54,102 nucleotides of DNA from Pseudoxanthomonas mexicana (lineage in GTDB: Bacteria > Pseudomonadota > Gammaproteobacteria > Xanthomonadales > Xanthomonadaceae). The notes below the pieces were generated by a model that was given only the letters and a program-made list of their open reading frames with translations, did no database searches and was not told where the DNA came from. This document shows positions 8,099 to 16,097 of the stretch, piece by piece. The stretch covers positions 1 through 54,102 of the forward strand of contig NZ_PDWV01000023.1 in assembly GCF_010093385.1 (NCBI RefSeq). Reading direction: 5' to 3'. Both the position numbers and the translations under genes were made by a program. Every line of letters starts with the position of its first letter. The stretch's first letter is position 1.

Positions 8099-9164
8099 GA
8101 CGTTCCTCGTCGGGGTCGTGCGACGACTGCGGCAGCAGCAGGGTGAAGACCGTATGGCCGGGGCGCGAGCGGTAGGTCAGCGACCCCCGGTGTTCTCGTG
8201 CCACCTGCTGCGACAGCGCCAGGCCCAGGCCGCTGCCTTCGGCACGGCCGCTGACCAGCGGCAGGAACAAGTGCTCGGCGAGCGCTTCGGGCACGCCGCG
8301 GCCGTCGTCGACGATCTCCACCCGCAGCGCCATGGCGTGCAGATGGTCGTGGATGCGCGCGCCGTGTTCGACACGGGTGCGCAGGATGATGTTGGCGGCG
8401 CCCGCCTGCAGGGCGTTGCGCACCAGGTTCCAGACCGCCTGGGTCAGGCGGTCGGCGTCGCCGGACAGTTCCGGCAGGCTGGGGTCGTAGTCGCGCTGCA
8501 GGCGCACCGACCAGCCGCCTTCGTTCTCGGCCAGGCGCAGGACGCGCTCCAGCACGGTGTGGATGTTCAGCGGTGCGTGCGGACGCTGTGGTGAAGGCGA
8601 CAGCAGCTGTTCCAGCAAACTGTTGAGGCGGTTGATCTCGGATTCGATCAGTTCGATCAGTTCGCGCTCGTCGTCGTTGTCGTTGCGATGGGCGGCCCGG
8701 CGCGCCAGCAACTGCGCCGCGCCCTTCAGGCCGGCCAGCGGATTGCGCAGCTCGTGCGCCAGGCCCTTCAGCGCGGCGCTCAGGGCATTGGGCAGGACCT
8801 GGGTGGGATCCAGCGCGGGGAACTCGTCCACCGGGTGCGCTTCCAGCAACCAGCCGCCGCCGTCCAGCCGCGACAGCCAGCCTTCGGCAAAGCAGGGCGA
8901 CTCGCCGGGCATGCCCAAGGCCATGCGGTGCAGGCGCAGGACGTCGCGGTCGGTGTTGTCCAGGAAGCGCGCCATGGCGTCGCCTTCGATCTCCAGGGCC
9001 GCCAGCGGTTGCCCGATCAGGCGGCGGGTGCTGACGCCCAGCCAGCGGGCGAAGGCCGGATTGAGGCCGAGGATCAGGCCATCGGTATCCGCCCACGCCA
9101 CCGGCGTGCTGAGCGCGTCGGTGGCGGGTTCGAAATGCATGCGGGACGGGGCCGGGAACGACAT
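8088..9164 (-). CDS. ntrB: Nitrogen sensor kinase/phosphatase NtrB
   Basis: The protein has 358 residues. An N-terminal PAS domain (about 15-110) is followed by the dimerisation/phosphoacceptor helix with His137 in GLAHELRNPLAG. A HATPase domain contains the N box NLVRNALQAG, the G1 box VDDGRGVP and the G2 box GSGLGLAL. There are no membrane segments, as expected for a cytosolic partner of PII. The first ATG (9164) lies inside an NtrC-like palindrome; an in-frame ATG at 9140 is an alternative start that would clear it. Neither has a strong ribosome binding site. The gene sits 37 bases after amtB. Confidence 0.94.
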   Translation of the reverse strand: MSFPAPSRMHFEPATDALSTPVAWADTDGLILGLNPAFARWLGVSTRRLIGQPLAALEIEGDAMARFLDNTDRDVLRLHRMALGMPGESPCFAEGWLSRLDGGGWLLEAHPVDEFPALDPTQVLPNALSAALKGLAHELRNPLAGLKGAAQLLARRAAHRNDNDDERELIELIESEINRLNSLLEQLLSPSPQRPHAPLNIHTVLERVLRLAENEGGWSVRLQRDYDPSLPELSGDADRLTQAVWNLVRNALQAGAANIILRTRVEHGARIHDHLHAMALRVEIVDDGRGVPEALAEHLFLPLVSGRAEGSGLGLALSQQVAREHRGSLTYRSRPGHTVFTLLLPQSSHDPDEERHVH

Positions 9165-9182
9165 TGCACCAGTTTAGTGCAA
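9164..9182. promoter_or_regulatory. NtrC-type binding site over the ntrB start
   Basis: TTGCACCAGTTTAGTGCAA contains the NtrC pattern TGCAC(C/T)-N5-(G/A)GTGCA with intact 6-base arms. It lies between amtB and ntrB and covers the first possible ntrB start codon. In enteric bacteria the promoter just before ntrBC carries NtrC sites used for autorepression; the same is inferred here. Confidence 0.7.
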
Positions 9183-9201
9183 AGCCGTCCCCGGGGTTCC
9201 A

Positions 9202-10764
9202 TCAGGCCTCGTAGGCCGATTCGCCGTGGGAAGTGATGTCCAGACCCTCGCGCTCGGCCTCTTCAGGCACGCGCAGACCGACCGTGTACTTCACGATCAG
9301 GTACGACACCAGGGCCACCACGCTGGACAGCACCACCGTGATCAGCACGCCCTGCGCCTGGATCCACACCTGCGAGCCGATGGAGTACTCGGCCACGCCG
9401 GTCTCGGTGACGTAGTCCCAGATGCCTGCGCCACCCAGCGACGGCGCCGCGAACACGCCGGTCAGCAGCGCGCCGGTGATGCCGCCCACGCCATGCACGC
9501 CGAATACGTCCAGGCTGTCGTCCGCGCCCAGCATCTTCTTCAGGCCGCTGACGCCCCACAGGCACAGGACGCCGGCGATGGCGCCGATGGCCAGCGCGCC
9601 GTTCAGGCCCACCAGGCCGGCGGCGGGAGTGATGGCGACCAGACCGGCCACCGCGCCCGAAGCCGCACCCAGCAGCGACGGCTTGCCCTTGGTGATCCAC
9701 TCCACCAGCAGCCAGGCCACCACTGCCGCGGCCGTGGCCAGGAAGGTGTTGACGAAGGCGATCGCGGCCACGCCACCGGCTTCCAGCGCGGAACCGGCGT
9801 TGAAGCCGAACCAGCCCACCCACAGGATCGAGGCGCCGACCATGGTCAGGGTCAGGTTGTGCGGCTTGATGGCTTCACGCCCGTAGCCGGTGCGCTTGCC
9901 GATCACGTACGCACCCACCAGACCGGCGATCGCCGCATTGATGTGCACGACGGTGCCGCCGGCGAAGTCCAGCGCACCCTTCGCCCACAGGTAGCCCGAC
10001 TTGGCCAGCACTTCCGGCACCACTTCGTTGCTGGTGAACGCGTCCGGGCCGGGGAAGAACCACACCATGTGCGCCATCGGCAGGTAGGCGAAGGTGAACC
10101 ACAGCACGGTGAACAGCATCACGCCGGCGAACTTCACGCGCTCGGCGAACGCACCGACGATCAGCGCGCAGGTGATGCAGGCGAAGGCGCCCTGGAACAC
10201 GAAGAACGCCAGTTCCGGAATGTAGACGCCCTTGGTGAACGTCGCGCCGATGGACGATGCATTCAGGCCCGCCGCGAACAGGCGATCGGTGCCGCCGATG
10301 AAGGCGTTGCCCTCGGTGAACGCGAAGCTGTAGCCGTACACCGCCCACAGCACCGCCACCAGCGAGAACACGGCCAGGTTCTGGATCAGGATCGACAGCA
10401 CGTTCTTCGAACGCACCAGGCCGCCATAGAACAGCGCCAGGCCTGGCAGCGTCATGAAGATCACCAGTACCGCCGATAACAGCACCCACACGGTGTCGGG
10501 CTTGCTGATGGTCGGGGCCGGCGCCTCCTCGGCCGGAGCTTCTTCGGCGGGTGCCTCAGCCGGGGCCGCCACGGCTTCCGCAGGTGCGGCGGCTTCTACC
10601 GGCGCAGGCGCGGCGTCGGTGGCGGGTGCTTCGGTCGCGGGAGGCGCGGTGTCCTGCGCGGCGAACGCCGTCGAGGCCACACCTGCCGTCATCAGGCCGC
10701 ACAACGCGGCCAGGCACAACATCTGCGCACGGGTCTTCCACCCGGAGAACAGTCGAGTCTTCAT
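9202..10764 (-). CDS. amtB: Ammonium transporter AmtB
   Basis: A 520-residue protein. A cleavable signal (about 1-35, ending STAFAAQD) is followed by an unusual Ala/Pro/Glu-rich stretch of about 60 residues, then eleven membrane spans. Signatures are DFAGGTVVHINAAIAGLVGA with the first pore His, WVGWFGFNAGS, and FGVHGVGGITGALLTGVFA with the second pore His. AmtB conducts ammonium across the inner membrane and is closed by unmodified GlnK. It is 16 bases downstream of glnK in the usual glnK-amtB order. The proline-rich periplasmic N-terminus makes it about 100 residues longer than E. coli AmtB. Confidence 0.95.
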   Translation of the reverse strand: MKTRLFSGWKTRAQMLCLAALCGLMTAGVASTAFAAQDTAPPATEAPATDAAPAPVEAAAPAEAVAAPAEAPAEEAPAEEAPAPTISKPDTVWVLLSAVLVIFMTLPGLALFYGGLVRSKNVLSILIQNLAVFSLVAVLWAVYGYSFAFTEGNAFIGGTDRLFAAGLNASSIGATFTKGVYIPELAFFVFQGAFACITCALIVGAFAERVKFAGVMLFTVLWFTFAYLPMAHMVWFFPGPDAFTSNEVVPEVLAKSGYLWAKGALDFAGGTVVHINAAIAGLVGAYVIGKRTGYGREAIKPHNLTLTMVGASILWVGWFGFNAGSALEAGGVAAIAFVNTFLATAAAVVAWLLVEWITKGKPSLLGAASGAVAGLVAITPAAGLVGLNGALAIGAIAGVLCLWGVSGLKKMLGADDSLDVFGVHGVGGITGALLTGVFAAPSLGGAGIWDYVTETGVAEYSIGSQVWIQAQGVLITVVLSSVVALVSYLIVKYTVGLRVPEEAEREGLDITSHGESAYEA

Positions 10765-10780
10765 GTGGGGGCTCCGAGTG

Positions 10781-11299
<519 letters not shown>

Positions 11300-11388
11300 T
11301 CATGGACCTCTCCTGTGTTTCCCCAGTTGCAGCGTTGGTGCGATCTCCAGGAATCGAAGACGGGTGTTGCCCCGGTTCCCCAACCGGG

Positions 11389-11415
11389 CCGACGCATCGC
11401 AGCGCGATGCGTCGG
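11389..11415. other. Perfect 12-bp stem-loop downstream of glnA
   Basis: Arms CCGACGCATCGC and GCGATGCGTCGG are exact reverse complements around the loop AGC. In the glnA direction a second, shorter stem (CCCGGTT / AACCGGG) follows, but no T-run, so it is not a classical intrinsic terminator. It could stabilise the glnA transcript 3' end or weaken read-through into glnK. Confidence 0.55.
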
Positions 11416-11551
11416 AGAAGGTGCGGCGATGGCGACGGGTGGGAGGGGAGATCCGTCGCCATCGCCGCGAGAACTCAGCGCGCTGCCGCTGCGGTGCGGA
11501 GGACCGATGCCTGGCCCTCCGCGTGCATGGCGATGTGCGCGTGCGCCCGCA

Positions 11552-12961
11552 TCAGCTGGCGTAATACAGCTGGTATTCCAGCGGATGCGTGGCCGCGCGG
11601 AACTTGGTCACTTCCTGCATCTTCAGCGCGATGTAGGCATCGATGAAGTCGTCGCTCATCACGCCGCCGGCCTTGAGGAAGTCGCGGTCCTTGTCCAGCG
11701 CGTCCAGCGCCTGGTCCAGGCTGGAGCAGACCTGCGGGATGTTCTTCTCTTCTTCCGGCGGCAGGTCGTACAGGTCCTTGTCGCTCGGCGCGCCCGGATC
11801 GATCTGGTTCTTGATGCCGTCCAGGCCGGCCATCATCAGCGCGGTGAAGGTCAGGTAGCCGGACTGCAGCGGATCGGGGAAGCGCATCTCGATGCGGCGC
11901 GCCTTCGGGTTGGCCACCCACGGGATGCGGCACGAGGCCGAACGGTTGCGCGCCGAGTAGGCCAGCATCACCGGCGCCTCGAATCCCGGCACCAGGCGCT
12001 TGTAGCTGTTGGTGCCCGAGTTGGAGAAGGCGTTGATCGCCCGGGCATGCTTGAAGATGCCGCCGATGTACCACAGCGCCAGCTGCGACAGGCCACCGTA
12101 GCCGTCGCCGGAGAACAGGTTCTGGCCGCCCTTGGCCAGCGACTGGTGCACGTGCATGCCGCTGCCGTTGTCGCCGACGATCGGCTTGGGCATGAAGGTG
12201 ACGGTCTTGCCGTTGCGGTGGGCCACGTTGCGCACCACGTACTTCATGCGCTGCAGTTCGTCGGCCTTCTTGACCAGCGTGTTGAACTTGGCGCCGATCT
12301 CGCACTGGCCGGCGGTGGCGACTTCATGATGGTGCACTTCGACTTCGATGCCGACCTGTTCCAGCGTCTTGCACATCTCGGCGCGCAGGTCGTGCAGCGA
12401 ATCGGTCGGCGGCACCGGGAAGTAGCCGCCCTTGATGCCCGGACGGTAGCCGCTGTTGGCGCCGTCGTAGCTCTTGCCGCTGTTCCAGGCGCCTTCTTCG
12501 GAATTGACCTTGAAGAAGGTGTTGCCCATCTCGTTGGCGAACTGCACCGAATCGAAGATGAAGAACTCCGGCTCCGGGCCGAAGAACGCCATGTCGGCCA
12601 CGCCACTGGACTTCAGGTACGCCTCGGCGCGCTTGGCGATGCCGCGCGGATCGCGCGAGTAGCCCTGCATGGTGGCCGGATCCAGGATGTCGCAGACCAG
12701 GACCAGGGTCGGGTCGGCGTAGAACGGGTCGATGTAGGCCGAGGTCGGGTCGGGCAGGAGCACCATGTCCGATTCGTTGATGCCCTTCCAGCCCGAGATC
12801 GACGAACCGTCGAACATCTTGCCGTCCTCGAACAGCGACGCATCCACGATGCTGACCGGGAAGGTGACGTGCTGCTCGATGCCGCGCATGTCGACGAAAC
12901 GCAGGTCGACGAACTCGACCTTGTGGTCCTTGATCAGCTTCTCAACGTTGTCCAGGGACAT
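11552..12961 (-). CDS. glnA: Glutamine synthetase type I
   Basis: 469 residues, the typical GSI-beta length. Signatures are the beta-grasp N-domain with DGSSISGW, the metal-binding [12 protein letters not shown], the ATP motif [17 protein letters not shown], and the adenylylation site Tyr398 in [16 protein letters not shown]. It condenses glutamate and ammonia to glutamine with ATP in the cytoplasm. The frame continues upstream to 13099, but homology begins at the ATG at 12961, which lies downstream of the sigma-54 promoter. Tyr398 implies control by a GlnE adenylyltransferase not in this window. Confidence 0.97.
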   Translation of the reverse strand: MSLDNVEKLIKDHKVEFVDLRFVDMRGIEQHVTFPVSIVDASLFEDGKMFDGSSISGWKGINESDMVLLPDPTSAYIDPFYADPTLVLVCDILDPATMQGYSRDPRGIAKRAEAYLKSSGVADMAFFGPEPEFFIFDSVQFANEMGNTFFKVNSEEGAWNSGKSYDGANSGYRPGIKGGYFPVPPTDSLHDLRAEMCKTLEQVGIEVEVHHHEVATAGQCEIGAKFNTLVKKADELQRMKYVVRNVAHRNGKTVTFMPKPIVGDNGSGMHVHQSLAKGGQNLFSGDGYGGLSQLALWYIGGIFKHARAINAFSNSGTNSYKRLVPGFEAPVMLAYSARNRSASCRIPWVANPKARRIEMRFPDPLQSGYLTFTALMMAGLDGIKNQIDPGAPSDKDLYDLPPEEEKNIPQVCSSLDQALDALDKDRDFLKAGGVMSDDFIDAYIALKMQEVTKFRAATHPLEYQLYYAS

Positions 12962-13001
12962 CTCGGAACCTCGGGTTGGATAAGGGTTGTGGCAGAGACA
13001 C

Positions 13002-13017
13002 AGCAATCCCCGTGCCA
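13002..13017 (-). promoter_or_regulatory. Sigma-54 promoter of glnA
   Basis: On the minus strand TGGCACG, four bases, then TTGCT: a full match to the -24/-12 consensus. The start of transcription would be near 12992, giving a leader of about 31 bases to the glnA ATG. Confidence 0.9.
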
Positions 13018-13077
13018 ACTCCACTATCGCCATAACCCATTGATTCAGAAGGCAGCAAAAAGCGATGGCATGGCTGA

Positions 13078-13127
13078 TGATCCCCAAATTGGGGATCAAA
13101 TCCCGCGCAATGCACCAATGTGGGATT
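13078..13127. promoter_or_regulatory. Tandem enhancer-like sites for glnA (probable NtrC sites)
   Basis: A perfect 21-base palindrome at 13078-13098 (arms TGATCCCCAA and TTGGGGATCA around one A) is centred about 96 bases before the predicted glnA start site. A second site at 13111-13127 begins with the exact NtrC half TGCACC and has a divergent second half. The centres are 31 bases apart, about three helical turns, as for the paired NtrC sites of enteric glnA. The first site departs from the NtrC consensus (CCCC for GCAC), so its identity is inferred from position. Confidence 0.6.
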
Positions 13128-13215
13128 GTGCGCCGGGGGCCGGCGACGGCGCGCGCTTGCCTCGCACCGGCCGGGCGGAGAACATGCGCTCCCTTCTTTC
13201 CGGAACCGGCCCCGC

Positions 13216-13506
13216 ATGGACCTGCTGTCGCTCGAGCACTTCTCCGGCTGCCTCAACGAGACCTTCTCGGCGGACCTGCAGGGCATGCAGGCGGCCTTCG
13301 TGCTGGTGGAGGCGCAGCCGCTGCCCGTGCGCAGCCCGGATGCCCTGCGCGCGCCTTTCTCGCTGGTGTTCCACAACGCCTCCGCGCTGCTCTTCCCCCA
13401 GCAGACCTACCGGATGCACCACCCGCGGCTGGGCAGCACCGAGATCTTCCTGGTGCCGGTGGCGCAGGACAAAACGGGCTTCCTCTACCAGGCCGTCTTC
13501 AACTGA
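13216..13506 (+). CDS. Small DUF6916-like protein of the MdpB neighbourhood
   Basis: 96 residues beginning [17 protein letters not shown]. The body reads as a small beta-rich domain ([51 protein letters not shown]). From memory it resembles the DUF6916 family found beside collar-type proteins; its function is unknown. The ATG at 13216 is chosen because the family-like sequence starts there; the frame is open from 13120. No signal peptide. It ends by overlapping the convergent acetyltransferase gene by 8 bases and is not on the strand of the collar genes. Confidence 0.72.
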   Translation: MDLLSLEHFSGCLNETFSADLQGMQAAFVLVEAQPLPVRSPDALRAPFSLVFHNASALLFPQQTYRMHHPRLGSTEIFLVPVAQDKTGFLYQAVFN

Positions 13507-14062
13507 CCGACTGCGCGCGCCAGTCCATCCTCGAGTAAGGAAACGCGGCCTCGGAGGCGACGAATCCCAGCCGCTCATAGAGACGGCGCGCCCCGGTGTT
13601 GTGCTGCAGCACGTGCAGGGTCATGCCGCATCCCTGGGCGGCGGCGGCCTGCTGGGCGGCCCCGATCAGCGACGCACCGATCCCGCGGCCACGGGCGGCG
13701 GGGAACAGACTGATGTCGACGAGCAGGTGGTCGGGGGGCGACCGCAGCAGGTAGAGCCGTCCCAGCGGACCGCGCTCGTCGCACACGGCCAGGAAGTCGG
13801 CGTCGGCATGGACCTGCAGGTAGTGCCGGTGCTGGGCCTCGAACTGCTGGTCGAGGAAGGCGCGCCTGTGCGTCTCGGGCCACGGCACCTGCGCCATTTC
13901 CTCCTCGCGCGTGCTGGCGTACAGGTCGCGCAGCCAGCGCTGGTCGTCGTCGCACAGGGCCCGCAGCGCGACTCCGCATGCGACGAGGGACGCGGGCGTC
14001 CGCATGCGGTCGGGCAGTTCCGGCGGGAAGGGCGCCAGCCGCGATGACGTTGGCATGGTCAC
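13499..14062 (-). CDS. GNAT family N-acetyltransferase
   Basis: 187 residues. The acetyl-CoA loop is ARGRGIGASLIGAA (about residues 125-138), preceded by the beta-4 strand HLLVDISLFP and followed by MTLHVLQHNTGARRLYERLGF, the usual GNAT C-terminal motif. The substrate cannot be told from sequence. It is the last gene of a minus-strand set with three MdpB-type collar genes, one base downstream of the first of them, so it is probably co-transcribed. A modification role on the collar proteins is only a guess. Two ATGs (14062, 14056) are possible. Confidence 0.85.
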   Translation of the reverse strand: MTMPTSSRLAPFPPELPDRMRTPASLVACGVALRALCDDDQRWLRDLYASTREEEMAQVPWPETHRRAFLDQQFEAQHRHYLQVHADADFLAVCDERGPLGRLYLLRSPPDHLLVDISLFPAARGRGIGASLIGAAQQAAAAQGCGMTLHVLQHNTGARRLYERLGFVASEAAFPYSRMDWRAQSVS

Positions 14063-14063
14063 C

Positions 14064-14606
14064 TCAAGGGAACGACGGGTAGATCCCTTGCAAGGCGATG
14101 CTGAAGTTGACGCCCAGATACGGCTGTTGGTTCTGGTGCGGCTGGCCGCCGCCCTGATTGGGTTGGACCATGTTGGGCGCCAGCTGGGTGTTCAGCGGCG
14201 CCGCGATGAAGGTCCGCGAAGACGTGCTGGTGGCCAGGAAGGAAAGGCCGCCGTTGGCGACCGGGACGTGGCTGCCGCTGCCTGGCGCGGTCTGCGAGTA
14301 GGCGTTGACCCCATGGCTGTGCTGCGGGATCTGGTTGCTGGTGAGCGTCACGGTGTTGACGCCGAAGGTGTCGCCCAGGCTGCGCGGCGACAACCCCGGT
14401 CCATTGCCTTGCTGGCACCCTGCACGACCGGCGAAGTTCGGCAGCTGGAACGTGGTTTGTCCGTTGCCACCGTAGATCGTGCCGATGAGTGAAAAGAGTG
14501 CGGTGTTCTGCGAAATGGGCAGTGTGGTGCCATTGCAGAACGCCCAACCCCGCGGCGCGAAGTTGAAGCCGAACAGCTGGATCTGGCCGATGGAGGGTTC
14601 CGTCAT
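14064..14606 (-). CDS. MdpB/phage tail-collar domain protein, copy 1
   Basis: 180 residues with the tail-collar fold seen in microcystin-dependent (MdpB) family proteins. An N-terminal block has IGQIQLFGFNFAPRGWAFCN and LPISQNTALFSLIGTIYGGN, then FQLPNFAGRAGCQQGNGPG, a Ser/Gly/Thr-rich middle with IPQHSHGVNA, and a C-terminal block HQNQQPYLGVNFSIALQGIY. No signal peptide is seen. Phage versions sit at the end of tail fibres; the function of the cellular MdpB trios is not established. It lies 73 bases downstream of copy 2 and one base before the GNAT gene. Confidence 0.88.
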   Translation of the reverse strand: MTEPSIGQIQLFGFNFAPRGWAFCNGTTLPISQNTALFSLIGTIYGGNGQTTFQLPNFAGRAGCQQGNGPGLSPRSLGDTFGVNTVTLTSNQIPQHSHGVNAYSQTAPGSGSHVPVANGGLSFLATSTSSRTFIAAPLNTQLAPNMVQPNQGGGQPHQNQQPYLGVNFSIALQGIYPSFP

Positions 14607-14679
14607 GATCAGGTTCCTGCGAGGAAGGGTGACGTCGCCATGCGGCGATGGCGCCCACGGGGCGCAATGGGTGCGGCGA

Positions 14680-15216
14680 TCAGGCCTGCGAGGGGAAGAT
14701 GCCGTTGGTGGCGATGCAGAACTGCACCGTCAGCGTGGGCATGCAGTTCTCGTGCGGCTGGCTGCCGCCGGCCGCGGTCAGCATCTGCGATGACATCGGC
14801 GCAGCGTTGTTGCCGGTGACGGTATTGACGTAGAAGGTGTCGCCGCTCACCGCGCCCGGCAGCAGGCTGCCGCCCGGCGTCACCGCGGTCGAGGCGGCGG
14901 TGGTCGCCACCAGCGTGTGGGTGTGCGCCGGCATCTGGGTCGGCAACACGGTGACGGTCTCCGTGCCGGCCCGCTGGCCGATGACGTAGTTGCTCAGGCC
15001 GGGCCCCGCGCCCTGGTGAATCGGCAGACGGCCACGCAGGTCCGGCACCGCGAAGGTGGTCTGGCCGTCGCCGCCGTAGGTGGTGCCGATCAGCGCGAAA
15101 AGCGCGTCGTTTTCCGAGATCGGCAACAGGCTGCCGTCGCACGCCTGCCAGCCGAGGGGGGCGCCTCGGGTTCCGAAGGCGAACATGCGGATTTCGCCAA
15201 GATAGGGTTCTGCCAT
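14680..15216 (-). CDS. MdpB/phage tail-collar domain protein, copy 2
   Basis: 178 residues with the same order of blocks as its neighbours: YLGEIRMFAFGTRGAPLGWQ, LPISENDALFALIGTTYGGD, FAVPDLRGRLPIHQGAGPGL, MPAHTHTLVA, and HENCMPTLTVQFCIATNGIF. It is clearly diverged from copies 1 and 3, so this is an old duplication rather than a recent one. Gaps of 51 and 73 bases to the neighbours, all in one direction, suggest one operon led by copy 3. Confidence 0.88.
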   Translation of the reverse strand: MAEPYLGEIRMFAFGTRGAPLGWQACDGSLLPISENDALFALIGTTYGGDGQTTFAVPDLRGRLPIHQGAGPGLSNYVIGQRAGTETVTVLPTQMPAHTHTLVATTAASTAVTPGGSLLPGAVSGDTFYVNTVTGNNAAPMSSQMLTAAGGSQPHENCMPTLTVQFCIATNGIFPSQA

Positions 15217-15267
15217 GAAAGTGCTCCGTGGTCGTTCGGTGGCCGGCGGCCGTTACGCCAGCCTGCT

Positions 15268-15816
15268 TCAGTTGCGCGACGGGAAAATGCCCTGCAACGC
15301 GATGCAGAAATTGACGACGCTGTAGGGCTGGATGTTCGGATGCGGCTGGTTGCCACCGGCCGGAACGACGGTCGCCGGATTCAGCGGCACCGGCGGGCCG
15401 CCCGACGTGGCATAGGTCGGAATGGCGCTGCCTGCGCTGTTGGTACTGGTGGCGAAGACGCGATTCGACGGAATGCGGCTGTTGCCATTGGTGGTCGATG
15501 CATTCACCGCATGGTTGTGCGCCGGCAGGTTGGTCGACAGCAGGGTCACCTGTTCCACGCCGCCGGCCTGGCCGATCTGTACCGACGGTGGCTGCCAACT
15601 CGGATCGACGGAAGAGGCATAGCCGACCGGTGTCCGACTGCGCAGGTCCGGCAAGGCGAAGTTGGTGGTGCCGTTGCCACCGTACTGCGTTCCCAGCAAC
15701 GAGAAGAGTGCCTGGTTCTGGTTGATCGGCAGCAGCTGGCCGTTGCACGACGCCCAATATCTGGGCGCGAAGTTGAAGCCGGCCATCATGATCTGGCCGA
15801 TGAAAAAATCGCTCAT
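15268..15816 (-). CDS. MdpB/phage tail-collar domain protein, copy 3 (first of the operon)
   Basis: 182 residues with IGQIMMAGFNFAPRYWASCN, LPINQNQALFSLLGTQYGGN, FALPDLRSRTPVGYASS, LPAHNHAVNA and PNIQPYSVVNFCIALQGIF. The ATG at 15816 follows GGGGAAGA at a good distance; the frame upstream to 15933 is not family-like. It is transcribed away from the giant autotransporter across a 281-base spacer, so the two units may share control. The last residues (GIFPSRN) parallel the ends of copies 1 and 2. Confidence 0.88.
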   Translation of the reverse strand: MSDFFIGQIMMAGFNFAPRYWASCNGQLLPINQNQALFSLLGTQYGGNGTTNFALPDLRSRTPVGYASSVDPSWQPPSVQIGQAGGVEQVTLLSTNLPAHNHAVNASTTNGNSRIPSNRVFATSTNSAGSAIPTYATSGGPPVPLNPATVVPAGGNQPHPNIQPYSVVNFCIALQGIFPSRN

Positions 15817-15937
15817 CGATATCTTCCCCAAGGACGTGCGCGCGACGGCACCGCGTACCGTGCTGCGCGTACTCTGACCTGCATCGGCGTCGGCCACAAG
15901 GCCTTCCGGTGGCGCTCGGTCCCGCCATCGCATCCCG

Positions 15938-15968
15938 ACAGGGGCTTCCGCTCGGCCGGGAAGCCTGT
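15938..15968. other. Imperfect hairpin in the collar/autotransporter divergent spacer
   Basis: ACAGG-n2-CTTCC and GGAAG-n-CCTGT are inverted around a GC-rich loop. It is the only structured element I see in the spacer 15817-16097. It could be an operator or an RNA stem; support is modest. Confidence 0.3.
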
Positions 15969-16097
15969 TCCAATGGTGTGGGGACTACGCCCGGGGAGTG
16001 GCGGCGTCGTCCCGCAAGGATTTCCGTTGCATTCGCGCAGACCGTCAGGCCTGCCGTAGGCCCGTGTCGGACGGGCATTCTTCAGGGGAACTGGAAC

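Noticed and set aside
13499-15816. A prophage remnant, given three tail-collar genes
   Set aside because: No terminase, capsid, tail tube, integrase or lysis genes are near, and the MdpB form is known as a cellular family.
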